Source of the DNA: Cyanophora paradoxa
Lineage: Eukaryota > Glaucocystophyceae > Cyanophorales > Cyanophoraceae
DNA length: 64,000 bases
Direction: 5' to 3'
Assembly (NCBI GenBank): GCA_004431415.1
Contig: QPMI01000535.1
Coordinates: 1 to 64,000, forward strand
The position numbers were made by a program, and so were the translations under genes. Positions 44,301 to 52,055 of this stretch are shown here, one piece after another (positions within the stretch are counted from its first letter, which is position 1; the number at the start of each line of letters is the position of its first letter). Under the pieces are notes generated by a model. That model made no database searches and was not told the origin of the DNA. It saw nothing but the letters and a program-made list of their open reading frames with translations.

Positions 44301-44630
44301 ATCCCATTCTACGACAGCTGTCAGTGGGATGGGGCGGGCTTTATTGATTTCGTGCTGAAAGGTTCGCACAGTGGGGAAATTGCTGCCAAAGAATGCAACA
44401 GGCGAGCCCCCATGATAGATAACGAGGGCTGAGTTATCAGTGCCATAGGTAAAAGGGAGATTGCTGGTGATATCAATATATTCAAGGTTGCTCTGATTTA
44501 ATAGAAAGTCTTTTACCACAAGGTTCGAAGATATGGTCACATTGGAAGCGGTAATGTTACTGCTGAGCTCGAAACCGTCATCCAAATACAAGGTTTCCCG
44601 AGTGATAAAGGGGAGATTCGTGATACTCAT
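41306..44630 (-). CDS. Large membrane-anchored fibre protein, read in three frames
   Basis: Three adjoining minus ORFs: 44630-44217 (137 aa), a frame open from about 44,238 to 43,432, and 43,435-41,306 (709 aa, a GTG start only by ORF convention). The third ORF's frame is open before the GTG, and the second has no ATG until 44,073 though it reads well from 44,225. One added base at the CCCC at 44229-44232 and one near 43458-43460 would join them into about 1,100 residues; AAACCCA at 43438-43444 is an alternative slip site. Motifs: SNITASNVTISSN shaft, LGQSNTDAVKKWLNVY and LGANSLRWNTVY (tail-fibre type), a Pro/Asn linker (PNPDPDSQDPPTTNPDPN), a membrane helix TLVLMILLPILGALGLVLAY and a Cys cluster CCACI. 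The C-terminus would lie inside, the fibre outside. Confidence 0.65.
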
Positions 44631-44648
44631 TTGTAATATAAGATTATT

Positions 44649-45622
44649 TTAACCCGATAGCACCTCTAATATAAAGCTGTGATTAACGCCATTAAAGTCG
44701 ACTACATTATTGTAGGCATCGAGCCATTTAATTGTGAGGGTGTCTATGTCATAAGCCTGATCGTGGGAATTAAAGAACTCCACAGTATCGATTCTGCGGA
44801 ATGTCAGGTAGTAAACAAACGATCCCAAGGGGCTGGTTAGTGGAACCTTAGCGAGGTTTGCATTTCCGCCCTCATCTGTCTTTGCTGCCACCATATACCT
44901 GTCGTAAAAGGGCGTAAACTCTTTAATTTGTAGGTAAACATAGGGGGTCGGATTTAGATTAATCGCATTCGGGAAGGTCACTACATGTTCGAGAGGGAAT
45001 GGAAGCACAGATATTCCGGCGGGGTATTTTGTTTTGCCCTCATAGGCTTGTAGAAATGAGTATTTTGGATTGCTGGGTGTGAGGGGTAAATAGTCTACCG
45101 TGAGATGCTCTGAACCCTCACCAACTGGAATTGTTTGATACATATCCCCTTTGATCATTCCATGGAACCTTGCAAAGTCGTCATGTGCACAGCTCAGTGC
45201 GAGGGGAATGCTCGAATAAAACGTAATTTTCATAGTCGCTGGATTATAGAGCCACTTGTAGTAGACTGTGACGCTTTCGCTTGTGAGAGGGTTTACATCG
45301 ACAAAGCTGCCCGAGTAGCCTAAGTTCTTATTACCATATCCCCAAATCGCGGGGTGTAGTTCCCAATATCAGGGAAAGGGGAAAAGGTGATGCTGTTCGT
45401 CATTCCCTGTATGGTCACGCCTCTGGAATTATCGGTGACAGCATAAATCGTGTTTGGGAGCTCGGCGCTCGCAATGCGCACCCCTTTTACGTTCAGAAGT
45501 CGCTGAGAAAGCTTTACTGTATATTCTCCCGGGTGCCCTGCACTGCGCTCAATAGAATCGATATTAACATTGACCCTCGTAAACTTGCCATTATAGAAAT
45601 CGTTAACTGGCTTCCGAATCAT
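44649..45622 (-). CDS. Penton-like minor capsid protein, first paralogue, one frame break
   Basis: ORFs 45622-45320 (100 aa) and 45233-44649 (194 aa) are parts of one gene: the second frame is open upstream past 45,345 (GYGNKNLGYSGSFVDVNPLT). One added base at the CCCC at 45340-45343 joins them to about 324 residues. The N-terminus VNIDSIERSAGHPGEYTVKL, NVKGVRIASAELPNTIYAV is the usual opening of PLV penton proteins (IDS.xRD ... NVxSxxLxSxExPNT). The plus-strand gene from 45650 has the same opening; they are divergent paralogues. Confidence 0.65.
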
Positions 45623-45649
45623 TTTTATTTCCTATTAATAAAGAATAAA
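45623..45649. promoter_or_regulatory. 27-bp divergent promoter between the two penton-like genes
   Basis: Only TTTTATTTCCTATTAATAAA and seven more A/T-rich bases separate two ATGs pointing apart. Either a two-way AT-rich promoter or promoters lying inside the opposite genes. Confidence 0.55.
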
Positions 45650-46935
45650 ATGCGCGAGTATCTCAGCATCAGTAGCCGTGATCGATCAGAGGGCTCGGCT
45701 CATTCCTATAAGGTGACCCTTCCAAAGCAATACCACAATGTGAAGAGCATCGCTGTGCGACAGATCGAATTTTCCAACACGATTCCGACGGTTCCAAGCC
45801 CTCAATTCTATACTGAGATCGGGGAAACGAAAGCCGATGATGCTAATACAATTTTCATATCCTTCCCTTACCGATTTTCGACCGGTCAGCTCAATGGTGC
45901 CACTGCGGAAATAAGAGAAACACAGGCAACTGCAATATATGACGCTTACAAAGCCATAGATGCTGGCGACCAAGGCAACTATATACCGCCTGATTACCTA
46001 AACACTTTCAGAAGATATACCCGATACAGAGACGTAGCAATTACGATCCCTCCGGGCACATACTCGACTGGAACCGACCTTGCCACTGCAATCGATAACA
46101 TCTTAACGAAAAATGGAACTGGCAACTACATCAAGGATATGATCGACACAAAAATTAATCCAAGCTACGCATCGACAGGAGGAACCTTTTACCCGGTGGT
46201 GAGATGTCGTTTTGAGAGCACATTAAATGCTATATGCTTTTATTCGAGTGATTATGTCTACATAGCTTTCACGAAATATGGACCGAGTAATGCCACTGCG
46301 TCTACTGCGAATGAAAGAAAGGTGCTCGCCTATCGCACGATGACTCTTCTCGGGTTTACATCGATCAGAGAGAATATAATGATAGATCAATACAACGGAT
46401 CGGGCTACACAGCCTTCGCTGGGAGCGGTGTCGTTTACTCAGCTGGTGATGCATTCCGCAATTATAATTCGACGGCTCTGGTCTTAGGCATAGCCGGAGG
46501 CACTGCCCTGATTATACACCGGATAATGCAATAGTTTTAAAGATCACAGAGCCGGACTGCTCGCTTTTTACGACATGCACCGAGGCTACTAATGGATTCC
46601 TCGCTAAGATCCCGATTTCGAAAGGCACAGCCTATGCGGATGCTGAGCTAATTAATTATGGGGCGGATGCTTTCACGAAATACTTTAACACCCGCCTTTC
46701 GTTTGATAGTTTAACCGTTCAAATTCTCACGGAGAGCGGTTATAGGTATTTCCTCGGAAGCTGTGAGCACACATTCATTTTGGAAATTACTATGGGAGTG
46801 GATGAGCCCGACGACGATTTACAGCGCATTGTTAATAAGGGATTCGCGAAAATGCTATATGAGGACTACCCGCATTGCGGCAATTTAACGAATGCGTTGA
46901 GCGGGGTGGCTGTAAAAAATAATCCGTTCTTCTAA
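45650..46935 (+). CDS. Penton-like minor capsid protein, second paralogue, one frame break
   Basis: Starts MREYLSISSRDRSEGSAHSY, then VTLPKQYHNVKSIAVRQIEF and NTIPTVP, the signature opening of PLV minor capsid/penton proteins. The frame stops at 46534, but a neighbouring frame reads on (PDNAIVLKITEPDCSLFTTC ... NALSGVAVKNNPFF) to TAA 46933-46935. One added base in CCC 46506-46508 joins them, giving about 428 residues, the normal size. Next downstream is the major capsid gene, 33 bp away, and the stop codon overlaps its promoter motif. The longer ORF start at 45533 is not used because it would overlap the divergent gene. Confidence 0.75.
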
Positions 46936-46968
46936 AATAAATTTCTCAGCGGAAGATAAAAACGAAAT
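46934..46968 (+). promoter_or_regulatory. Viral promoter motif before the major capsid gene
   Basis: AAAATAAATTTCTCAGCGG followed by AAGATAAA, 18-35 bases before the ATG. The TTTCTCAGC core is also at 51630-51638 and 58932-58940; related forms (TTTCTCGCATAA, TTTCTTGCATAA) precede 50218 and 52056. Confidence 0.6.
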
Positions 46969-48417
46969 ATGGATCCCACGACCTCGCTTAGCCGCCTCAC
47001 GCTCAAATCCGTCCTGGAAACCCCGGAGGACTACAAGAGCATGCTTTTGGATCGCGGATTTATCGTAGGTGTGGACAAACAATTCAAGCCTTCTCGTGTG
47101 GAGGTGCTTCCAATTGCGGATCCCGGCAATCTGTTCTCCTCTACTGGTGCTACCACTCGTGTGGTCTTCTATCTCCCTCGCTACAATTGGTGCAATGGTA
47201 TTAGCCTCCAAGTTACCATTCCGTCGGCGAAGGCGCTGACTGCCATCGCCAAGACCTCGGCTGACTGCTCGGCTGATCTATTCAATACTGGATTCGTCCG
47301 CGGGCTTCCTGGCTCGTTTGTTCAGCGAGTCAGCATTAAATACGGGTCGTATGAGCAAATTATTCCCGCTGAGCGACTGGTAGATTACGCTTTCCTGGCT
47401 AACACTCCGGCTGAATTCGACCAAAAGAAGCGCAAGCATGGGCTGCATCTCGGACCGAAGGTGGAGGGCGGCAACCAAGCCGGTGGCATTTTTACCATGC
47501 GAATTCCGAGCTTCCTCGATGCTGGCGTGCCCATCGGTGCGCTCCCATCCGAAATCGCGGTCGAAGTATATTTCCAAACCCCTGCGCTGCTCGAAACTGC
47601 GGCGGTTCCTGGCGTTTACGCTCAGAATAACACGACTGCAATTACTGCTGCCAATTCGACCGATGGCGAGACGACGCTTGCTGTTGCGGCTGCTTTCGGA
47701 AATATTAAGACCTTAGCTCACCCTAATGCCACTGCGATTTTCGATAGTGCGGCTCTCACACCTACACCTGCTCTTGCGAATCTGGAAATGACGACCCCTC
47801 GTATTATTATGGATGCTGTTAACATCGATGAGGAAACGATGGGCGAAATCATTACTCGTGTTAAGACCTCTGGCATCGCCATCCCCTACACTGATATTCA
47901 GTTTGCGGATTATACCGGTCTTGCTCTCGGCTCTGGTCTGCGCCTGTCACTATCTCAAATTTCGGGACTCGTTTACGCACTTGTTGTCAAGGTTCGCGAC
48001 GAAAACACACTGGGCGATAATAAAGGAGGGCACTCTACTGTCCGCACCCTTGCCTTCGATGATAATGTCGTGATGCAAGTTCTAAATAACAACACTTACC
48101 TATATTCTAACACTGGTGTCCCGCTGCAATCCGCGGCTATGGAGCTCGCCGATAAATTCAAGATGACCAACTGGATCGATAGCAACAAGCGCCCCATTTA
48201 CACTGGCTTCTGCTTTGCTCTCGATGGTAAAGCGGCGCTCAAAGGTGAGAAGGCGACTGGCTACGTCGATCTAACACAATCAGCTTCAAGTTTCCTGCTG
48301 CTCACACCCAATGGCACACCCCTCGCCACCTGGACAAAGGTCGGTGTTCAGATCTCGGCTTACTGCCACAATATTCTTGTGATGAATGCCAATGGATTAT
48401 CGCGCGTGACGGCATGA
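46969..48417 (+). CDS. MCP: Major capsid protein (double jelly roll), 482 aa
   Basis: 482 residues, the usual length of PLV major capsid proteins. Begins MDPTTSLSRLTLKSVLETPE. Beta-rich throughout with typical stretches: RVVFYLPRYNWCNGISLQVT, FVQRVSIKYGSYEQIIPAER (first jelly roll), IIMDAVNIDEETMGEIITRV and SQISGLVYALVVKVRDE (second), and QISAYCHNILVMNANGLSRV at the end. It forms the pseudo-hexameric capsomers of the icosahedral shell, with the penton-like proteins at the vertices. Codon use is richer in C-ending codons than its neighbours, as expected for the most expressed gene. The frame is unbroken. The call rests on length, beta pattern and gene order penton-MCP-ATPase. Confidence 0.85.
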   Translation: MDPTTSLSRLTLKSVLETPEDYKSMLLDRGFIVGVDKQFKPSRVEVLPIADPGNLFSSTGATTRVVFYLPRYNWCNGISLQVTIPSAKALTAIAKTSADCSADLFNTGFVRGLPGSFVQRVSIKYGSYEQIIPAERLVDYAFLANTPAEFDQKKRKHGLHLGPKVEGGNQAGGIFTMRIPSFLDAGVPIGALPSEIAVEVYFQTPALLETAAVPGVYAQNNTTAITAANSTDGETTLAVAAAFGNIKTLAHPNATAIFDSAALTPTPALANLEMTTPRIIMDAVNIDEETMGEIITRVKTSGIAIPYTDIQFADYTGLALGSGLRLSLSQISGLVYALVVKVRDENTLGDNKGGHSTVRTLAFDDNVVMQVLNNNTYLYSNTGVPLQSAAMELADKFKMTNWIDSNKRPIYTGFCFALDGKAALKGEKATGYVDLTQSASSFLLLTPNGTPLATWTKVGVQISAYCHNILVMNANGLSRVTA

Positions 48418-48491
48418 GGACTGTCGCGGGCAAAATTTGATGTCATTTTTAATCCTTTGTCTATTTAAGGACAAGACGATTATAAGATTTA

Positions 48492-49213
48492 ATGGCGTAT
48501 CTCGAACAAATGGAAGGGATCAGGCGAATCGCTTTGTGTGGAAAGCATGGCGAGGGCAAGTATGCGCTTATAGATGAAGCCGATTATGATCATGTCATGA
48601 AAATAAGCAAGTGGTATTACCATAACCAACGGGATATGCATGGGGTTACATTGCTGGTGTAAAGAAAAACATCGACATGCACAAATGGATTTTCGGACAT
48701 CAAGAAGGGCACTTTGTTGATCATATCAGTAGAGACAAACTCGATAATCGTCGCTGTAATCTTAGATTCTTAACACCGCAAGACAGCGTATTTAATACGG
48801 GTATGAGAAAAAGAAACAAAACTGGTTTCAAAGGTGTTTGCCAAGAGAAAAGAACCGGTCGGTTCAGGGCAAGTATTCAAAAAAGTAGTGTCCCATACAA
48901 TTTGGGGACGTTTGATACAAAAGAAGAAGCTGCTGCCGCTTACAACCAAAAAGCAAAAGAGCTATTTGGAGATCTTGCTGTTTTGAATGAGGTAAACCCT
49001 GAAATTAAACCAAAACCTCCTCTTTACTCACTGAATACAAGTGGATTTCGTGGTGTGACTGAAACAGCGACTGGAAAATGGGAAGGATGCTTTTCATATA
49101 AGAAACAGCGGTGGCGAAAAGTGTGCAACACAAAGGAGGAGGCTGCACTTTTCTACAACTCAAAAGCCAAAGAAATTCTCGGTGATAAAGCGATCCTCAA
49201 TGATGTTGAGTAA
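48492..49213 (+). CDS. HNH endonuclease with AP2-type DNA-binding repeats, frame-broken
   Basis: Frame from ATG 48492 (MAYLEQMEGIRRIALCGKHG, YALIDEADYDHVMKISKWYY) stops at 48660-48662; the next frame begins before MHKWIFGHQEGHFVDHISRD and KLDNRRCNLRFLTPQDSVFN (HNH core: H at start, DH, N..NLR) and carries two AP2-like units with GFKGVCQEKRTGRFRASIQK and GFRGVTETATGKWEGCFSYK. One added base in GGGG 48642-48645 joins them to about 240 residues. Homing endonucleases of this kind occur in phages and giant viruses. It sits alone between the capsid and ATPase genes, probably inserted as a selfish gene. Confidence 0.75.
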
Positions 49214-49270
49214 ATAGAGGGCTGTCGCGTTTCGTAATTTTTATTTTGTTTCTTATAAGGGAAAGCAAAT

Positions 49271-50194
49271 ATGACTGGAAACGTGAGTATAGAAGATCTT
49301 GCGGAATTCGACCCGGCAAGTCTTTCATTCCCTTGCCGTTTACTTGCTGTCGGAAAAACGGGAGTAGGTAAGTCAGTATTCTTAAAATACCTGCTTTACC
49401 ACAACGAGGACAAGATAGATTCGGTGATGATATTCGCTTCCACGATCTGGAACCATCAATATGACAATGTCACATCGTATTTGTATGAGGATTTCGATCA
49501 TAAGCTGATCGACAATATAATACAGAAACGCAAGGAGCGAATCAAGAAAAAGGAGAAAGTCGGTAACCTGTTAATCATACTCGATGATTTCATTGACAAT
49601 CCAAGTCTTTCGATGTCAGGAAGAGGTGAACCTATATTAAATCAGCTATTCACGTCGGGGCGCCATTTATTCATATCTGTGTGGATTCTGTCACAAAAAC
49701 TCACTAAGATTTCGCCGACACTTAGGGTTAACTCCGAATATATCTTTCTATTCTCGCTGCCCAACAGAAAAGAGATGGAGAGTGCTGAGGACGAGTTTAA
49801 TCCATACGAAAAGCATTGGTTTGAGAAGGTGATGAACGAATACAGTCACAGCTATCAGGTTATCTGCATTGACAACTCGAAATATAGCCTGGAATTCTCT
49901 GTGGGCAAGGCTGATCCGGTGCCTGACGAATATAAATTCAAGCGGTTCTTTAAAAAAGCGGTGGAAGAGATAAAGCCCGCTGGTAAACAGCCGGTAAAAC
50001 AGAGCTCCACAGAGGTAAATGGCGACCAACCCCAAACCACCGATATAACGAAACCTGTGAGTGGAAACGTCGCCACCTTAAAGCGATCCACCAAAAGAAT
50101 AATCGAAGCCGACCTACTTAAAGACCCCAATCTATTGCTGGCATACCAAGAAAAGCGCCGCCCAAAATTTGCAAAGAAATTGGGTAAATTTTGA
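49271..50194 (+). CDS. A32-like genome-packaging ATPase (FtsK/HerA type)
   Basis: 307 residues. Walker A GKTGVGKS at residues 28-35, Walker B LLIILDD at 100-106, then FTSGRHLFISVWILSQ (about 127-142) with the sensor-type Gln typical of A32. The C-terminal ~80 residues are basic and low complexity (KPAGKQPVKQSSTEV-like, RSTKRIIEADLLKDP). It pumps viral DNA into the capsid; conserved in Polintons, virophages and giant viruses. The start is preceded by TTTTATTTTGTTTCTTATAA. Follows the capsid genes, as in most PLVs. Confidence 0.92.
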   Translation: MTGNVSIEDLAEFDPASLSFPCRLLAVGKTGVGKSVFLKYLLYHNEDKIDSVMIFASTIWNHQYDNVTSYLYEDFDHKLIDNIIQKRKERIKKKEKVGNLLIILDDFIDNPSLSMSGRGEPILNQLFTSGRHLFISVWILSQKLTKISPTLRVNSEYIFLFSLPNRKEMESAEDEFNPYEKHWFEKVMNEYSHSYQVICIDNSKYSLEFSVGKADPVPDEYKFKRFFKKAVEEIKPAGKQPVKQSSTEVNGDQPQTTDITKPVSGNVATLKRSTKRIIEADLLKDPNLLLAYQEKRRPKFAKKLGKF

Positions 50195-50217
50195 ATAAAT
50201 TTCTCGCATAATGATAA

Positions 50218-50889
50218 ATGCCACCCAAGAACTCGCGGAAAGCGATCCAAATGGAAGATCAAAGTGCTGTTGTTGCTGGCAAGATTAATCCTGCGGAGGA
50301 TGCTGGTCGCACTGGCGGTGCTGCCGCTTCTGATCAAATAGATTTCGATCTGATTGACCCGAATACAAAGGTTTCAGAGCGTGCTCAAAAGGTGGATGCT
50401 AAGCGGGAGCCGGTCGATTCCACCGACAGAAAGCTGGCGGATCAATCCCTCGCCGAATCACAGCTCACAGGCGAAAAGCTAACCGATAATAAGGTGGTAA
50501 AAGCCGAAGCCACAGCCGCTTTACCTGCATCGATGGAAGCCCCGAAAAAGCGGGCATCTGTCTATGTGACCAAGGGCGAGAAAGTCGGTCAGGAATTAGA
50601 GGAGAAGTTTAGGGCGCTCGAAGCGCGACTGGCTACATACGACACTACTGTGCGAGCCTTTGATGATTTCACTAAGGAATACAAACAGCGCAAGCTGATT
50701 AAACAAGCTGTTCGCGTGGAAATGGAAAAGAAGCGGGCGACTGTTCCCGATGTTCAGACAGTCGAAAGAAAAGAGACAGTCATAGCTGAAAATGCACCAA
50801 AGCCGGGCGGTTTCGTTAACCCATCGGGTGTGCATGCACAGCCGGGTGCCAATCTGTCATCTATGTTTGGTGGGCGTCGTCGCTTCTAA
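50218..50889 (+). CDS. Unknown viral protein, 223 aa, charged with coiled coil
   Basis: Starts MPPKNSRKAIQMEDQSAVVA, 24 bases after the ATPase stop, with the promoter-like AATAAATTTCTCGCATAATG just before. Residues ~120-180 form a helical, charged region (KVGQELEEKFRALEARLATY, FTKEYKQRKLIKQAVRVEME). The C-terminus is Gly/Arg-rich (NLSSMFGGRRRF). No catalytic motif. Possibly a core or DNA-associated virion protein; this is an inference from charge and its neighbours. Confidence 0.75.
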   Translation: MPPKNSRKAIQMEDQSAVVAGKINPAEDAGRTGGAAASDQIDFDLIDPNTKVSERAQKVDAKREPVDSTDRKLADQSLAESQLTGEKLTDNKVVKAEATAALPASMEAPKKRASVYVTKGEKVGQELEEKFRALEARLATYDTTVRAFDDFTKEYKQRKLIKQAVRVEMEKKRATVPDVQTVERKETVIAENAPKPGGFVNPSGVHAQPGANLSSMFGGRRRF

Positions 50890-51112
50890 TGTGTAGGTCG
50901 TTCAAACATAAATGAATCCGCCCGTATTTAGAGCGGGTCTTAATATGAATTCCCTTGCAATAGGGACAGGTCGGCTCCACAAACACCATTATAAGGTCGA
51001 CTAATTCGTATGGGAACACACGAGCAAGTAACACCCTCATTCCCTTTTCTTTTCTCCAATATTTAATACGTTGTGCAATATTAGGGTCGATGAATTTCAT
51101 CACACAATGCAT
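50861..51112 (-). CDS. Small minus-strand protein with CPYC motif
   Basis: 83 residues: IAQRIKYWRKEKGMRVLLAR, FPYELVDLIMVFVEPTCPYC, then GIHIKTRSKYGRIHLCLNDL. FPYELVDLIMVFV looks somewhat like an F-box helix; CPYC with a later C and H could bind zinc. Overlaps the end of the previous gene by 29 bases, tail to tail. Compositionally protein-like, but alone on this strand in the plus block. Confidence 0.45.
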   Translation of the reverse strand: MHCVMKFIDPNIAQRIKYWRKEKGMRVLLARVFPYELVDLIMVFVEPTCPYCKGIHIKTRSKYGRIHLCLNDLHIRSDDAHQT

Positions 51113-51116
51113 TGAG

Positions 51117-51437
51117 ATGTTTCACCTGCATTTCATATCTCACTGTAAGTCCGGATGCTGCGACACAACCGTAGAGTTTGACATTTCGGACGAGGATAAT
51201 GGAGGTAGGCGATCATCTGTATATTCCAACCACAGCGATAATCACGATCGTCCCCGATCTCGATCGCCCTCGCCTGTGCCTGCGAACTCCAATATAGTCC
51301 CACAGACAGCAATAGAAGACGTGCAAGTATCCTATATAAGACGCCGCTCGTGCCCTAATTCCGTGGAAGGTCATTTTCGCGTTGATTCCCCGTATCCGCC
51401 AATAAATCCGCTTTATTTGGGCGAATACGATCGCTGA
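51117..51437 (+). CDS. Small Ser/Arg/Pro-rich viral protein
   Basis: From the ATG at 51117 (MFHLHFISHCKSGCCDTTVE), 106 residues; an ATG at 51090 is also possible but would overlap the minus gene. Has a CKSGCC cluster and an SR-type stretch (DRPRSRSPSPVPANS). No family recognised. Confidence 0.45.
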   Translation: MFHLHFISHCKSGCCDTTVEFDISDEDNGGRRSSVYSNHSDNHDRPRSRSPSPVPANSNIVPQTAIEDVQVSYIRRRSCPNSVEGHFRVDSPYPPINPLYLGEYDR

Positions 51438-51464
51438 AACTATTTTCGCGTTAAATAGTATCGA

Positions 51465-51605
51465 ATGCCCGACCCCGATCTCTACGCGATCCTATACAGG
51501 AAACGCGCGCAATACGCATTGGAAGTCGCTATTAAAAAACGTAGAGAAGAACTCGCTTCGATCACAAAAAATGACAGCTCAGAAAATGATTTAAAGAAGA
51601 AATAG
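51465..51605 (+). CDS. Very small viral protein, 46 aa
   Basis: MPDPDLYAILYRKRAQYALE, then a basic helix and a Lys-rich end. Preceded by ACTATTTTCGCGTTAAATAG, a weak form of the promoter motif. Supported only by its place, spacing and composition. Confidence 0.4.
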   Translation: MPDPDLYAILYRKRAQYALEVAIKKRREELASITKNDSSENDLKKK

Positions 51606-51620
51606 CAAAGACCACTGATA

Positions 51621-51645
51621 AAAATATTTTCTCAGCTTAAAGTAA
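51621..51645 (+). promoter_or_regulatory. Viral promoter motif, 25-bp copy shared with 58923-58947
   Basis: TATTTTCTCAGCTTAAAG with flanking A-rich bases, identical over 25 bases to the sequence before the gene at 58963. Lies 10 bases before the ATG at 51655. Confidence 0.7.
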
Positions 51646-51654
51646 GGTAAACCA

Positions 51655-51876
51655 ATGGAGACGCATGCTATGACTGTGTATGATAAGAACGGGAACCCGG
51701 TAGATCTCGATAAGGCGGGCTGGCGTGTCAGGGATATATATAAACAGCGGATGCGCTATAACGACGATCCCGAATATCGCGAATTAAAAAAGAAAAAGGC
51801 GCTAGAATATTACTACCGTCGCAAGCAAGAAGAGGGCATTCACAGTGGAAACCGCGGGCGACCCCGCAAGTATTGA
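51655..51876 (+). CDS. Small basic protein with AT-hook-like end
   Basis: 73 residues, METHAMTVYDKNGNPVDLDK and YNDDPEYRELKKKKALEYYY, ending GNRGRPRKY. RGRPRK is an AT-hook core, so it may bind AT-rich DNA or package the genome. Has the clear promoter motif. Confidence 0.65.
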   Translation: METHAMTVYDKNGNPVDLDKAGWRVRDIYKQRMRYNDDPEYRELKKKKALEYYYRRKQEEGIHSGNRGRPRKY

Positions 51877-52055
51877 ACGCAATCCGCCGCTGAATCCATT
51901 CCTTATTTTTCAAGCGGCTTTCCGATGCATATCGGCAAGCTCCCCAATCGTTTTTAGTCATCGGGAAAAAATTTGTAGGGCATTTAAAGACAACTCGCCA
52001 AAATTTGATCAGCCTAAGAAAAATTAATTTCTTGCATAAAGGTAGAAAGCGACAA

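Noticed and set aside
37074-44630. A tailed bacteriophage or bacterial contamination
   Set aside because: The fibre genes lie inside a Polinton-type element with DDE integrase, double-jelly-roll capsid protein and 6-bp duplication, next to intron-containing host DNA.
45533-45649. Longer start for the plus-strand penton-like gene
   Set aside because: It would overlap the start of the divergent gene, and the conserved protein opening lies at 45650.
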